Position numbers and translations under genes: made by a program. From DAOUAE01 sp034433795 (GTDB lineage Bacteria > Chloroflexota > UBA6077 > FW602-bin22 > DAOUAE01): a DNA stretch of 64,000 bases. The stretch is taken from contig DAOUAE010000029.1 in NCBI GenBank assembly GCA_034433795.1, positions 70,716 through 134,715 on the forward strand, in the 5' to 3' direction. A model generated the notes under the pieces. The model did not search any database. It worked only from the letters and a program-made list of their open reading frames with translations, and was not told the origin of the DNA. How positions within the stretch are numbered: position 1 is the stretch's first letter; every line of letters starts with the position of its first letter. This document shows positions 8,871 through 16,700 of the stretch, piece by piece.

Positions 8871-10270
8871 CACGCCTCCTTCTCGGCCTCGGCCTCTTTC
8901 TCTCCGGCCTCGGCGGCCTTCTTGATCAGCGGTGGACCTGGCAGCGGCCGGACCACCAGGCGCAGGCCCTCGACCGCCACAACCTCGACCGGCTGGCCGC
9001 GGCGGATCGGGCCATCGGCCGCGGTGGCCGACCAGAGTTCGCCCTGGAGATGGACCATTCCCTCGGGCGCGAGATCCGAGGTGGCCATCCCCACCGCCCC
9101 GATCAGGGCTTCACGGCCGGTCGTCACCGGGCGACGCTGGGCCCGGGCCGCCGCCCCGATGATCAGCGTGAAGAAGAGGGTGGTGAGGGCGGTGACCGCC
9201 ACCACCAGGGCCGGCGAGATGGTGAACAGCGGCCCGGCCCCGCTGGTCAGGAGCAGCGAGCCCAGCAGGAAGGCGATGGTCCCGACCGCTGTCAGGCCCC
9301 CGAGGCCGGGGGTGATGAGGACGTCCGCCAGGAAGAGCCCGAAGGCCAGAAGTATCAGGGCCAGGCCGGCGTAATTGACCGGCAGCGTCCCCAGGGCGTA
9401 AAAGCCCAGGACCAGAGCGATGGCCCCGACCACACCCGGCACCCAGGTGCCAGGGTTGGCCAGTTCGTAGAGGAGCCCGTAGAACCCGAGGATGAGGAGA
9501 ATATAGGCGATGTTGGGGTTGCTGAGCGCGTGCAGGAGGTCTTCGACCCAGGTCATCGGCAGCCGCTCGACCCGGGCCGTGGCCGTCCGCAGCGTCACCA
9601 CCCGTCCGTCGGCCAGCATCACCGACCGGCCGTCGAGGGCGCGCAGGAGGGCTGGCAGGTCCTCGGCCACCAGATCGATGACGCCCAGCTGCAGGGCCTC
9701 CCGCTCGGTGACGTTGGCGCTCTCCCGGACCGCCTTCTCCACCCACTCGACGTTCCGGCCCCGGCGGGCTGCTACCCCCCGGACCAGGGCCACCGCGTCG
9801 TTGACGACCTTCTCGGTCATGGTCGGATCGGGCTTGGGCTGGTCCTGCCCGCCGGGCAGGGGGCCACCGATGGTCACCGGATGGGCTGAGCCGATATTGG
9901 TGCTGGGGGCCATGGCCGCAACGTGGGCGGCCACGGTGATGAACATGCCGGCCGAGGCCGCCCGCGCTCCCTGGGGAGAGACGTAAACCACGACCGGCAC
10001 GTGGGCGTTGATAATGGTCTGCATGATCTCGCGCATCGAGGTGTCAAGGCCGCCGGGTGTATCCAGTTCGATGATCACAGCTGTGGCCCCCAGGCGCTCG
10101 GCCTCGCTGATTCCCCGCGCCAGGTACCCGGCCATCGCCGGGTTGATGACGCCCCGCGCCGTCAGCACCACCACGACCGGCCCGGTCTGGGCCTGACCGC
10201 TGTTCAGCAGGGCCAGTCCCAGGAGCAGGCCGAGGACGAGGCCGACCAGCCGCTGGCGCACGGTTCTCAC
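8870..10270 (-). CDS. nfeD: NfeD1-type membrane serine protease (ClpP-like domain plus NfeD domain)
   Basis: 466 residues. A signal-like helix (about 10-27) is followed by a ClpP/crotonase-fold protease domain (about 30-230) with the nucleophile loop AASAGMF and a downstream Lys (TEKVVNDAVALVRG) at the place of the Ser-Lys dyad known from Pyrococcus PH1510. Four to five membrane helices follow (about 255-375). A C-terminal OB-fold NfeD domain (about 390-450) ends in a Lys/Glu/Ala-rich tail. It likely cleaves the C-terminus of the neighbouring slipin and takes part in membrane quality control. The GTG start follows the hisS stop directly with GGAGG four bases upstream; its stop overlaps the slipin start. 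Confidence 0.93.
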   Translation of the reverse strand: MRTVRQRLVGLVLGLLLGLALLNSGQAQTGPVVVVLTARGVINPAMAGYLARGISEAERLGATAVIIELDTPGGLDTSMREIMQTIINAHVPVVVYVSPQGARAASAGMFITVAAHVAAMAPSTNIGSAHPVTIGGPLPGGQDQPKPDPTMTEKVVNDAVALVRGVAARRGRNVEWVEKAVRESANVTEREALQLGVIDLVAEDLPALLRALDGRSVMLADGRVVTLRTATARVERLPMTWVEDLLHALSNPNIAYILLILGFYGLLYELANPGTWVPGVVGAIALVLGFYALGTLPVNYAGLALILLAFGLFLADVLITPGLGGLTAVGTIAFLLGSLLLTSGAGPLFTISPALVVAVTALTTLFFTLIIGAAARAQRRPVTTGREALIGAVGMATSDLAPEGMVHLQGELWSATAADGPIRRGQPVEVVAVEGLRLVVRPLPGPPLIKKAAEAGEKEAEAEKEA

Positions 10271-11629
10271 CTACCCTCCGGGAGCGCGGGCGGGCAGCGC
10301 GGTGGCCACCGCCGTCCGCGGAACCTCGGTCTGGGCGCCGGTGGCCATATCCCGAACAATAACCACCTGCCGCGCCATTTCGTCGGGGCCGAGAATAAGA
10401 ACGTAGGGCACGCCCAGCCGGTGGGCGTAGCGCAGCTGGGCCCGCAGGGTGTCCTCGCCCAGGTAGACCGAGACCCGCCGGCCGGCCGCCCGCAGTTCGT
10501 TGGCCAGCCGGATCGACTCCGGCGCCAGGTCGCTGTTGAAGACCGTCACCAGCGCCTCGACCAGCGTCGGCCGCAGGTCCGGCGGCCGCAGCCCCAGTTC
10601 CTCGATGACGTCGCAGACGCGGTCCAGTCCGATGGAGAGACCGGTCGCCGGGTAGTCGCGGCCACTGAAGAGGCCGATCAGACGGTCGTAGCGGCCGCCG
10701 CCGGCGATCGAGCCGATGCGGGGCTCTTCGACCACCGCCTCGAAGATGGGCCCGGTGTAGTACTCCAGCCCCCGGACCATCGAGAGGTCCAGGCGGTAGA
10801 ACTGCGGCGAAACCCCGCTCATCGCCAGGGCGTCGAGCAGGGCCTCCAGTTCGGCGATGCCCTCCAGCCCGACCGCACTGGCCTGCAGGCGCTCGCGCAG
10901 GGTGGTCAGAATGTCGCGGCTCGGCCCGGTGAGGGTGAAGAACTCGAAGAGCCGGTCGATGAGGTCTGGAGCCAGACCGCGCTCGGCCAGCTCGGCTCGC
11001 ACGCCCTCCGGCCCGATCTTGTCGAGCTTGTCCACACTGCGGTAGACCTGGGCGCTGGTCTGGGGGTCGAGACCCAGAACCTCGGCCAGCCCGGCCAGAA
11101 CCTTGCGGTGGTTCAGCCGGACGGTGAAGTGCTTGAAGCCCAGGGTCTGGAAGGCGACGCAGGCGACCGTTACCACCTCGGCGTCGGCCAGCATGCTGGC
11201 CGAGCCGACGATGTCCACATCGCACTGGACGAACTCGCGGTAGCGGCCGCGCTGGGGACGTTCGGCCCGCCAGCAGGGGGCGATCTGATAGCGTTTGAAC
11301 GGCTTGGGGAGGTCGGGGTACTGGGCGACCACCCGCGCCAGCGGCACGGTGAGGTCGTAGCGGAGCCCGACCCGGCGCCCACCCCGGTCCTCGAAGGTGT
11401 AGATGAGTCTGTCGGCCTCCTCGCCGTATTTGCCCTCGAGGGTCTCGGCGTACTCGACGGCCGGCGTCTGCAGGGGGTCGAAGCCGAACCGTTCGAAGAC
11501 CGCCCGCAGGGTATCGGCCACGTAGTGCCGCAGGATCATCGCCGGCGGGCGGTGATCACGCATCCCGCGCACGGTCTGAGGAACGATCCGTGTCCGTGGC
11601 TGAACGGTCAGCGGCTCTTCAGCGGTCAC
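10271..11629 (-). CDS. hisS: Histidine--tRNA ligase
   Basis: 452 residues from the GTG at 11629, close to the family norm; GGGAG lies seven bases upstream. Class II synthetase features are clear: the N-terminal RGMRDHRPP, motif 2 region (CWRAERPQRGRYREFVQCD), the histidine-specific RGLEYYTG, and GGGRYDRLIGLF. The last 90 or so residues form the anticodon-binding domain. It charges tRNA-His in the cytosol. The RYREFVQCDVDIVGS block argues against the catalytically inactive paralogue HisZ. A TATAAT box at 11669-11674 (minus strand) gives a leader of about 33 bases. It heads a run with nfeD, slipin, the response regulator and the kinase. Confidence 0.96.
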   Translation of the reverse strand: MTAEEPLTVQPRTRIVPQTVRGMRDHRPPAMILRHYVADTLRAVFERFGFDPLQTPAVEYAETLEGKYGEEADRLIYTFEDRGGRRVGLRYDLTVPLARVVAQYPDLPKPFKRYQIAPCWRAERPQRGRYREFVQCDVDIVGSASMLADAEVVTVACVAFQTLGFKHFTVRLNHRKVLAGLAEVLGLDPQTSAQVYRSVDKLDKIGPEGVRAELAERGLAPDLIDRLFEFFTLTGPSRDILTTLRERLQASAVGLEGIAELEALLDALAMSGVSPQFYRLDLSMVRGLEYYTGPIFEAVVEEPRIGSIAGGGRYDRLIGLFSGRDYPATGLSIGLDRVCDVIEELGLRPPDLRPTLVEALVTVFNSDLAPESIRLANELRAAGRRVSVYLGEDTLRAQLRYAHRLGVPYVLILGPDEMARQVVIVRDMATGAQTEVPRTAVATALPARAPGG

Positions 11630-11647
11630 CTCGGTGCTCCCGACAAG

Positions 11648-11676
11648 TTGCGAGGCTCTCTGAGGCTGATTATAAC
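11648..11676 (+). promoter_or_regulatory. Divergent promoter for the 80-residue protein gene
   Basis: TTGCGA (11648-11653), 17 bases, then TATAAC (11671-11676). Both hexamers resemble sigma-70 consensus (four and five of six). The -10 overlaps the hisS -10 on the other strand, so the two polymerases would compete. The leader to the ATG at 11786 would be about 100 bases. Confidence 0.5.
11669..11674 (-). promoter_or_regulatory. -10 box of the hisS operon
   Basis: On the minus strand the hexamer is a perfect TATAAT, about 40 bases before the hisS GTG. The -35 region at 17-18 bases is poor. The same A/T stretch read on the plus strand (TATAAC at 11671-11676) can serve the divergent small gene. 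Confidence 0.6.
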
Positions 11677-11785
11677 ACCGGGGTGCCCGCCCCGCAGATC
11701 CGGGCCTTCCGGCTGGCACAGACCCTGCATCCGGGAGAAGGCCGCGCGCTCACGCGGTCAAGATTGGGCACAGACGGAGGCGGCC

Positions 11786-12028
11786 ATGCCGATGCGGACG
11801 ATCGAGACGATCGAGCGCATGCTCGATGACCTGTACCGAACCCGCGAACGCCTCTCGAAAGAGGAGATCTTCAAGCGCGCCGAGGCCGAGCCCATCCCGC
11901 CCGACTGGATGTACTACTTCCGTCACCTTCCGGAGGGCATGTACACCCGCAAAGAGCTGGTCGAGACCATCAACCGCATGATCAAAGAGCGCGGGCGCGA
12001 GCAGGCTCTCGGTCTCATCCCGCGCTGA
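11786..12028 (+). CDS. Small conserved-looking protein of unknown function, 80 residues
   Basis: The ATG has GGAGG five bases upstream. The protein starts MPMRTIETIERMLDDLY, is highly charged and mostly helical, and contains EEIFKRAEAEPIPPDWMYYF followed by LPEGMYTRKELVETINRMI. There are no membrane spans, cysteines or signal. The middle YFRHLPEGMYTRKELV segment looks like a compact helical module. A strong intrinsic terminator follows immediately, so it is a single-gene unit between divergent hisS and the next promoter. A short regulatory or structural protein is likely, but I do not recognise a family. The clear ribosome site, promoter and terminator make it a real gene. Confidence 0.8.
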   Translation: MPMRTIETIERMLDDLYRTRERLSKEEIFKRAEAEPIPPDWMYYFRHLPEGMYTRKELVETINRMIKERGREQALGLIPR

Positions 12029-12035
12029 GGCGTCC

Positions 12036-12076
12036 GCGCCACCCCTGGCGGTGGGCTGGGGGTGGCGCGCTTTTTT
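12036..12076 (+). terminator. Intrinsic terminator after the 80-residue gene
   Basis: A 10-bp perfect stem, GCGCCACCCC (12036-12045) with GGGGTGGCGC (12059-12068), is followed within two bases by six T (12071-12076). It starts 7 bases after the stop codon. Confidence 0.9.
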
Positions 12077-12086
12077 CCGCGCCGGC

Positions 12087-12117
12087 TTGACCGGCGCCGC
12101 CCCTTCGGGTGTATACT
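12087..12117 (+). promoter_or_regulatory. Promoter of the 12-16 kb operon
   Basis: TTGACC (12087-12092), 19 bases, TATACT (12112-12117). The spacer is two bases longer than ideal, but the -10 is good and lies 27 bases ahead of the GTG start, just after the preceding terminator. Confidence 0.6.
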
Positions 12118-12143
12118 CCAGAAGACCGCTCCCCGGAGGGGCT

Positions 12144-13193
12144 GTGCAGCGACACACCTGCCTCACCATCGTCGACGACCGGTTCTTCCTTAACGGCCGG
12201 CCCACCTACCCGGGCCGCTGGTACGATGACTGGCCCATCGAGGGGCTCCTCTTCAACGCCCGCATGGTCAACGCCCTCTTCGACGACCTCAACCCCGACA
12301 CCCGCGACCGCTGGGCCTATCCGGACACCGGCGTCTGGGACCCGGAGCGAAACGTGGCCGAGTTTCTGGCCATGCTCCCCGAGTACCGCCGGCACGGTCT
12401 CCTGGCCGTCACCCTGAACCTCCAGGGAGGCTCCCCCGAGGGCTACTGTCGCCTGCAGCCCTGGATCAACACCGCCTTCACCGCCACCGGTCAGTGGCGG
12501 CCGGCCTACCAGGACCGCCTCCGACGTATCCTGGACCGGCTGGACGAGCTGGGAATGGTGGCCATCGTCGGCCTCTTCTACTTCGCCCAGGACGAGCGTC
12601 TGCTCGACGAGCGCGCCGTCCGCACGGCCGTGGAGAACGCCGTCGGCTGGCTGCTCGATCAGGGCTACACCAACGTCATTGTCGAAATCAATAACGAGTG
12701 CGATGTTCCGCGCTACGAGCATGAGATCCTGCAGCCCCACCGGGTGCACGAACTGATTCTCCAGGCCAGGAGTCTGACCGCGCAGGGGCGGCGTCTGCCG
12801 GTCGGCACCAGTTACCGGGGTGGGAGCCTCCCCGGCGAGCGGGTGGTCGCCGTCTCCGACCTCATCCTGCTGCACGGCAACGGCGTCCACGACCCGGCCG
12901 GCATCACGCTGATGGTCGCCCGGACGCGGGCGCTGCCCACCTACCGCCCCATGCCCATCGTCTTTAACGAGGACGACCACTTCGACTTCGATAAGCCGCG
13001 GAACAACCTGCTGGCGGCGGTCGCCAGTCACGCCTCCTGGGGCTACTACGACCCCGGACCGGGGGCTGGCGGCCGCTGGTGCCGCTCGGACTATGTCGAG
13101 GGCCTCCAGAACGTGCCGGTCAACTGGCGGATCAACACGCCCCGCAAACAGGGGTTCTTCTCTTTAGTCCACCGGCTCACCGGTGGCGGCTGA
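12144..13193 (+). CDS. Putative clan GH-A-like glycoside hydrolase (TIM barrel), unassigned family
   Basis: 349 residues from a GTG with GGAGG four bases upstream. It begins with a short beta segment (TIVDDRFFLNGRPTYPGR), as in proteins related to cellulases and beta-galactosidases. It then reads as an alpha/beta barrel: LLAVTLNLQGG, MVAIVGLFYFAQDER, TNVIVEINNECDV, DLILLHGNG, MPIVFNEDDHFD. The Glu in NNE is placed like a clan GH-A acid/base and the Glu in FNEDD like the nucleophile, but this is inference from position. There is no signal peptide, so it acts in the cytosol. It is the first gene of a tightly packed run with a cyclase-family enzyme, an SDR and an IMPase. The substrate is unknown. 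Confidence 0.6.
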   Translation: MQRHTCLTIVDDRFFLNGRPTYPGRWYDDWPIEGLLFNARMVNALFDDLNPDTRDRWAYPDTGVWDPERNVAEFLAMLPEYRRHGLLAVTLNLQGGSPEGYCRLQPWINTAFTATGQWRPAYQDRLRRILDRLDELGMVAIVGLFYFAQDERLLDERAVRTAVENAVGWLLDQGYTNVIVEINNECDVPRYEHEILQPHRVHELILQARSLTAQGRRLPVGTSYRGGSLPGERVVAVSDLILLHGNGVHDPAGITLMVARTRALPTYRPMPIVFNEDDHFDFDKPRNNLLAAVASHASWGYYDPGPGAGGRWCRSDYVEGLQNVPVNWRINTPRKQGFFSLVHRLTGGG

Positions 13194-13213
13194 TGACCAG
13201 TGCGGAGAAGACG

Positions 13214-13858
13214 ATGCCCCGGATCGTGGACCTGAGCCTGCCCATCCGACCCGACGATCCCCGTGGCACGGTCCGGTTCGTGCCCTACCGGACGCTGGCC
13301 GAGCACGGGGCGATGATCACGCTCGTCACCTTCGATACCCATCTGGGAACCCACCTGGATGCACCCTGTCACCAGCTGGCCGGGGCCCCCACCCTTGACC
13401 AGGTCGACCTGGCCCGCTGTCTGGGGCCGGCCGAGGTCCTCGACCTGCGGTCCAAGCGCCCCCCGGACCCGCTGATCACCCCGACCGACCTGGCCCCCTG
13501 GGCCGACCGGATCCGAGCCGGTGGCCGCGTCCTGCTCCGCACCGCCTGGAACGACCGCTTCGGCCAGCCTGGCTGGGACCGCGACTACCCGGCTCTGACC
13601 GTCGAGGCCGCCCGCTGGCTGGCCGAGCGCGGTGTGGTCCTGGTGGGGATCGATACGCCTTCGGTCGCCCCCGTGTACCTCTCGCGCCAGGTGACCAACG
13701 CCGTCCACGAACCGCTCCTGCGGGCCGGGGTGGTTCTGGTCGAGAACCTGACCAACCTGGGCGCCCTCACCCGCCCGTCGGTCTTCTTTATCGCCCTGCC
13801 GCTCAATCTGGTGGGGCTGGACGGTTGTCCGGTCCGGGCGGTGGCGGTAGAGGACTGA
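13214..13858 (+). CDS. Cyclase/kynurenine-formamidase-family hydrolase
   Basis: 214 residues from the ATG at 13214, which has GGAGAAG six bases upstream. An ATG at 13193 overlapping the previous stop (ATGA) would add seven residues. The family signature HxGTHxDAPxH is present as HLGTHLDAPCHQ (residues 43-54), giving the divalent metal ligands. Further marks are VLLRTAWNDRFG and GIDTPSV, typical of the PF04199 cyclase fold. Members hydrolyse amides or lactones, such as N-formylkynurenine, or act as isatin hydrolases. No tryptophan-catabolic gene is nearby, so kynurenine is not supported as substrate; neighbours suggest a sugar-derived lactone or amide, which is speculation. Family sure, reaction open. 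Confidence 0.85.
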   Translation: MPRIVDLSLPIRPDDPRGTVRFVPYRTLAEHGAMITLVTFDTHLGTHLDAPCHQLAGAPTLDQVDLARCLGPAEVLDLRSKRPPDPLITPTDLAPWADRIRAGGRVLLRTAWNDRFGQPGWDRDYPALTVEAARWLAERGVVLVGIDTPSVAPVYLSRQVTNAVHEPLLRAGVVLVENLTNLGALTRPSVFFIALPLNLVGLDGCPVRAVAVED

Positions 13859-13879
13859 GCCGCCGGCGAGGGAGGACCG

Positions 13880-14647
13880 ATGGATCTGACCGGTCATGTC
13901 ACGCTCATCACCGGCGCCGGGAGCGGTATCGGGGCGGCCACCGCTCGCCGGCTGGCTCGGAGCGGGGCGGCGGTCTCCCTGGTCGGCCGGACGCGCGAGC
14001 CGCTGGAGCGGCTGGCCGCGGAGATCACGGCCCAGGGTGGGCGGGCCCTGGCCATGGTGGCCGATGTGGCCCAGCCCGACCAGGTGGCCACGGCGGTCGA
14101 GCAGACGGTGGCGGCTTTCGGCTGGCTGGACAGTCTGGTGGCCAACGCCGCCATTCAGCTGCACGGTCAGGATGTTCCGGTCCACGATCTGCCGGAGGAG
14201 GTCTGGGAGCGTACCCAGGCCGTCAACCTGCGGGGGGTCTACCTGACCTGCAAGTACGGTCTGCGGCAGTTGCTGCGTCAGGGCCAGGGCGGGGCCATCG
14301 TCATCGTCAGTTCGGTCACCGCCCTGGCGGCGGTGGCGCCGCACAACCCGGCCTACACGGCCAGCAAGGGGGCGCTGGTGGCCTTCGGCCGGGCCATCGC
14401 CGTCCAGTACGCTCCCCACGGCATTCGCTGTAATATCGTCTGTCCCGGGGCGCTGGAGGCTCCCCCCGACCGGGAGCTGCTGGCCGACCCGGTCGCGCGG
14501 GCCGAGCGGTTGCGGCCGCGGATTCCGCTGGGCCGTCTGGGCCGCTTCGAGGAGATCGCCCCCTTCATCGCCCTGCTGGTCTCGCCGGAGGCCAGCTACG
14601 CCACCGGGGCGGTCTTCGTCATCGACGGCGGCCTGACCGCCTGGTGA
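13880..14647 (+). CDS. Short-chain dehydrogenase/reductase
   Basis: 255 residues, the classical SDR length. It has the nucleotide-binding TGAGSGIG near residue 12, the NAAI structural motif, the active-site Ser in VIVSSVTAL and YTASKGAL with catalytic Tyr and Lys, and it ends YATGAVFVIDGGLTAW. An Arg after the second beta strand (VGRTREPLERLA) suggests NADP(H). It oxidises or reduces an alcohol/ketone in the cytosol; the substrate cannot be told from sequence. GGAGG precedes the ATG by four bases. Its stop overlaps the GTG of the next gene (GTGA), so both belong to one translated unit with the cyclase-family enzyme upstream. Confidence 0.92.
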   Translation: MDLTGHVTLITGAGSGIGAATARRLARSGAAVSLVGRTREPLERLAAEITAQGGRALAMVADVAQPDQVATAVEQTVAAFGWLDSLVANAAIQLHGQDVPVHDLPEEVWERTQAVNLRGVYLTCKYGLRQLLRQGQGGAIVIVSSVTALAAVAPHNPAYTASKGALVAFGRAIAVQYAPHGIRCNIVCPGALEAPPDRELLADPVARAERLRPRIPLGRLGRFEEIAPFIALLVSPEASYATGAVFVIDGGLTAW

Positions 14648-15489
14648 GTGGGATGCCGAGGATGGTTGGCGATGCGCTGCCGGTGAGCGACCGTCCCCTG
14701 CGCGCGGTCTACGCTGTGGCCCTGGCCGCCGCCCGGGCCGGGGCCCAGGTGGTCCGGCAGGGCCTGGGCCGGGTCGGGCGGCCCCGCGAGAAAGAGGCTC
14801 ACCACCTGGTGACCGAGTGGGACCAGCGGTCGGAGGCCGCGATCGTGGGGGTCATTCGCCAGCACTATCCAGACGATGCCATCCTGGCGGAAGAGGGCAC
14901 GCGCGGCGGTCCCGACCAGGCTCACCGCTGGATCGTTGATCCGCTGGACGGCACCACCAACTTCAGCCACGGCTATCCGGTTTTCTGTGTCGCCGTGGCC
15001 TACGAGGAGCGTGGCCGTCTGCTGGTGAGCGCCGTGGTCAACCCGGTCCTGCGCGAGACGTTCTCGGCCATCGCCGGCAGGGGAGCCTGGCTCAACGGCC
15101 GCCGGCTGCGGGTCTCGACGGTCGCCAGCCTGGCCGGGGCGCTGGTGGCCACCGGCTTCCCCTACGAGGAGGAGTGGCTGGCCCTGGCCCTGCGCCAGTG
15201 GGAGCTGGTCTCCTACCGGGCCCAGGGGGTGCGGCGCGACGGCGCGGCTGCCCTCGACCTCTGCTATGTGGCCGCCGGCCGCTTCGACGCCTACTGGCAG
15301 GTCTACCTCTCGCCCTGGGATATGGCGGCCAGCGTCCTCATCGTCCGTGAGGCGGGTGGCCAGGTGACCGATCTCCAGGGGGGATCATTCTCGCTCGAGC
15401 GGCGTGAGGTTCTGGCCACCAACGGCCTTCTCCACCCCGAGATGGTGGCGGTGCTGCGGGCTGCCAGCACGCCGGTGGGGCGGGGCTGA
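14644..15489 (+). CDS. Inositol monophosphatase family phosphatase
   Basis: About 281 residues. The metal-binding motifs are present: AEEGTRGG, the DPLDGTTNF signature at about residue 99, and WDMAASVLIVREAGG near the C-terminus. This family removes phosphate from inositol phosphate, 3'-phosphoadenosine-5'-phosphate or fructose-1,6-bisphosphate, using Mg2+. HGYPVFCVAVAY after the signature is the pattern of inositol-monophosphatase-like members. The GTG at 14644 overlaps the SDR stop; ATGs at 14653 and 14662 are alternative starts and no start has a strong ribosome site. The next gene begins 3 bases after the stop. The physiological substrate is not identifiable. Confidence 0.9.
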   Translation: MSGMPRMVGDALPVSDRPLRAVYAVALAAARAGAQVVRQGLGRVGRPREKEAHHLVTEWDQRSEAAIVGVIRQHYPDDAILAEEGTRGGPDQAHRWIVDPLDGTTNFSHGYPVFCVAVAYEERGRLLVSAVVNPVLRETFSAIAGRGAWLNGRRLRVSTVASLAGALVATGFPYEEEWLALALRQWELVSYRAQGVRRDGAAALDLCYVAAGRFDAYWQVYLSPWDMAASVLIVREAGGQVTDLQGGSFSLERREVLATNGLLHPEMVAVLRAASTPVGRG

Positions 15490-15492
15490 GGC

Positions 15493-16071
15493 ATGCCCGA
15501 CTGGACGCTCGCGGCGGCGGGGCACTGGGAGCGCACCTATGGACGCCCGGCCGTGCTCTACCTGGCGCAGACGGTCCGGCCGGCGGAGGCGACGATGATC
15601 CGGGCCAGCCAGCGGCACGGCCGGGCTCACGATATCACGCTCCTGATCCGGGGGCCTGACGGCCGGCTGGCGGTCATCGCCAAGCACTCCTACCCGCCGG
15701 GCGCCTTCCGAGCGCCCTCAGGGGGCCTCCGGCCGGACGAGCCGCTGGAGGTCGGCGCTCTCCGCGAGGCCTACGAGGAGACCGGCCTGGCCATTCAACT
15801 GGGGCGCTATCTCCTGCGGGTCCTGGCCCTCTTCACCACCGAGCGCGACACCATCCCCTGGCTGACCCATGTCTTCACCGCCCGCGTCGTCGGCGGCCAG
15901 TTGGCCAGCCACGACCCGCAGGAGATCCGCGACGTGGCCTGGGTGACCCTGGCCGATCTGCAGGGACCCATCCGACGAGCGCTGCTGGCCGATGGACGGC
16001 CGCTCTTCCGCTATCGTGTTCGCCTGACAGACGAAGCGGTGGCCTGTCTGGCGAGAAACTGTCCGGGCTAG
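15493..16071 (+). CDS. NUDIX hydrolase
   Basis: 192 residues. The full Nudix box G-x5-E-x7-REUxEExGU is present in the stretch starting GGLRPDEP and ending REAYEETGL (about residues 76-98). It therefore binds Mg2+ and cleaves a nucleoside diphosphate linked to another moiety. The region ahead of the box (HDITLLIRGPDGRLAVIAKH) is the usual substrate-side sheet. The long N-terminal part (about 40 residues with WTLAAAGHWERTYGRPAV) is not typical of small MutT proteins. Three bases separate it from the phosphatase gene, so it is the last gene of the 12-16 kb operon. After it comes a 629-base stretch without intact genes. Confidence 0.9.
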   Translation: MPDWTLAAAGHWERTYGRPAVLYLAQTVRPAEATMIRASQRHGRAHDITLLIRGPDGRLAVIAKHSYPPGAFRAPSGGLRPDEPLEVGALREAYEETGLAIQLGRYLLRVLALFTTERDTIPWLTHVFTARVVGGQLASHDPQEIRDVAWVTLADLQGPIRRALLADGRPLFRYRVRLTDEAVACLARNCPG

Positions 16072-16320
16072 CCGTTTCTCATCCGGTCGGTTCCGCGGAA
16101 CAGAGGTGCCGATCAGGGGTCTGGCCTCAGCGGCCGTGGGTCGGACCCCGATTAGGAAAGCGAACTGTAGCCGGGGACGCGGGCGAGACGGCTGACGCTG
16201 TCTCGGTCTTGCTACTGACGGCTCTGGCCGGTCGTCTCCCGTACGCCTCTCGCTTCCTGACCGGTACTGCTCAGCTGGCTGACTGTTCTGGCCTGTGGAC
16301 CGCTCGCGGTCCAGACCGGT
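16072..16320. other. Non-coding stretch before the DUF305 relic
   Basis: No coding frame with a ribosome site is visible. It holds two inverted repeats: GTTCCGCGGAAC (16090-16101, 12-base palindrome) and TGGACCGC-TC-GCGGTCCA (16296-16313). Neither has a T tract. The stretch may be the decayed 5' part of the gene whose remnant follows, since intact DUF305 genes would need coding sequence here. Confidence 0.5.
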
Positions 16321-16481
16321 GACGATGTCGACCGTCCGGTCATCGACAGGTCGACACGATGGTGCCGCATCACCAGGCCGCCCTCGAGATGGCCCGGATC
16401 GCTCAGAGACGGGCGGAGCACGCGGAACCGACACAGATGGCGGCCGCGGTTCTTCGTGGGCAGCCGGGAGAGATCGCTTAG
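16321..16481 (+). pseudogene. Remnant of a DUF305 protein gene
   Basis: From the ATG at 16359 the frame reads MVPHHQAALEMARIAQ, then RRAEHAEP and a tail ending GQPGEIA before TAG (16479-16481), 40 codons in all. MVPHHQ-ALEMA-IA--RAEH-E is the core of DUF305 (ferritin-like, metal-binding) proteins. Just upstream, in another frame (from 16321), DRPVID matches the D-R-x-F-I-D that normally precedes MMVPHHQ, so a frameshift separates them. The normal N-terminal half, with signal peptide, is missing and the C-terminal half stops early. No ribosome site is seen. The likeness is convincing by eye but was not tested by search. The copy is most simply a decayed gene. Confidence 0.65.
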
Positions 16482-16652
16482 ATTACACAGTGGCGGCAGT
16501 GGTACGGGGCCGCCTGAACCTCGCCGGCGGCAGCTCTCCGTGTCCGGCGCCGGCCAGGAACGCTGAACGGAGTGCGATCGCTCCGCTGGCGGGAGAGCAT
16601 GGCCAGAAGGTCTGAGTCAGCGAGGGCGGCTCCGGGCGACCGGTGGGCGCGG
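16482..16652. other. Non-coding stretch between the DUF305 relic and the GH1 promoter
   Basis: I see no gene or clear signal here. It may contain the decayed 3' end of the DUF305 gene. The GH1 promoter starts at 16653. Confidence 0.4.
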
Positions 16653-16682
16653 TTGACAACGTCGCGGCCCGGAGGCGATAAT
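16653..16682 (+). promoter_or_regulatory. Sigma-70-type promoter of the GH1 gene
   Basis: TTGACA (16653-16658), 18 bases, GATAAT (16677-16682): a perfect -35 and five of six in the -10. It places the transcription start about 12 bases before the ATG at 16701 and thereby supports that start over upstream in-frame codons. Confidence 0.8.
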
Positions 16683-16700
16683 CACAGCCGCACCGCGACG

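Noticed and set aside
9923..12028. A 701-codon open plus-strand frame opposite nfeD and hisS
   Set aside because: Only its last 80 codons (from 11786) have a ribosome site and sensible protein; the rest mirrors the real minus-strand genes and is Arg/Gly/Pro/Gln-rich, as usual for shadows in high-GC DNA.
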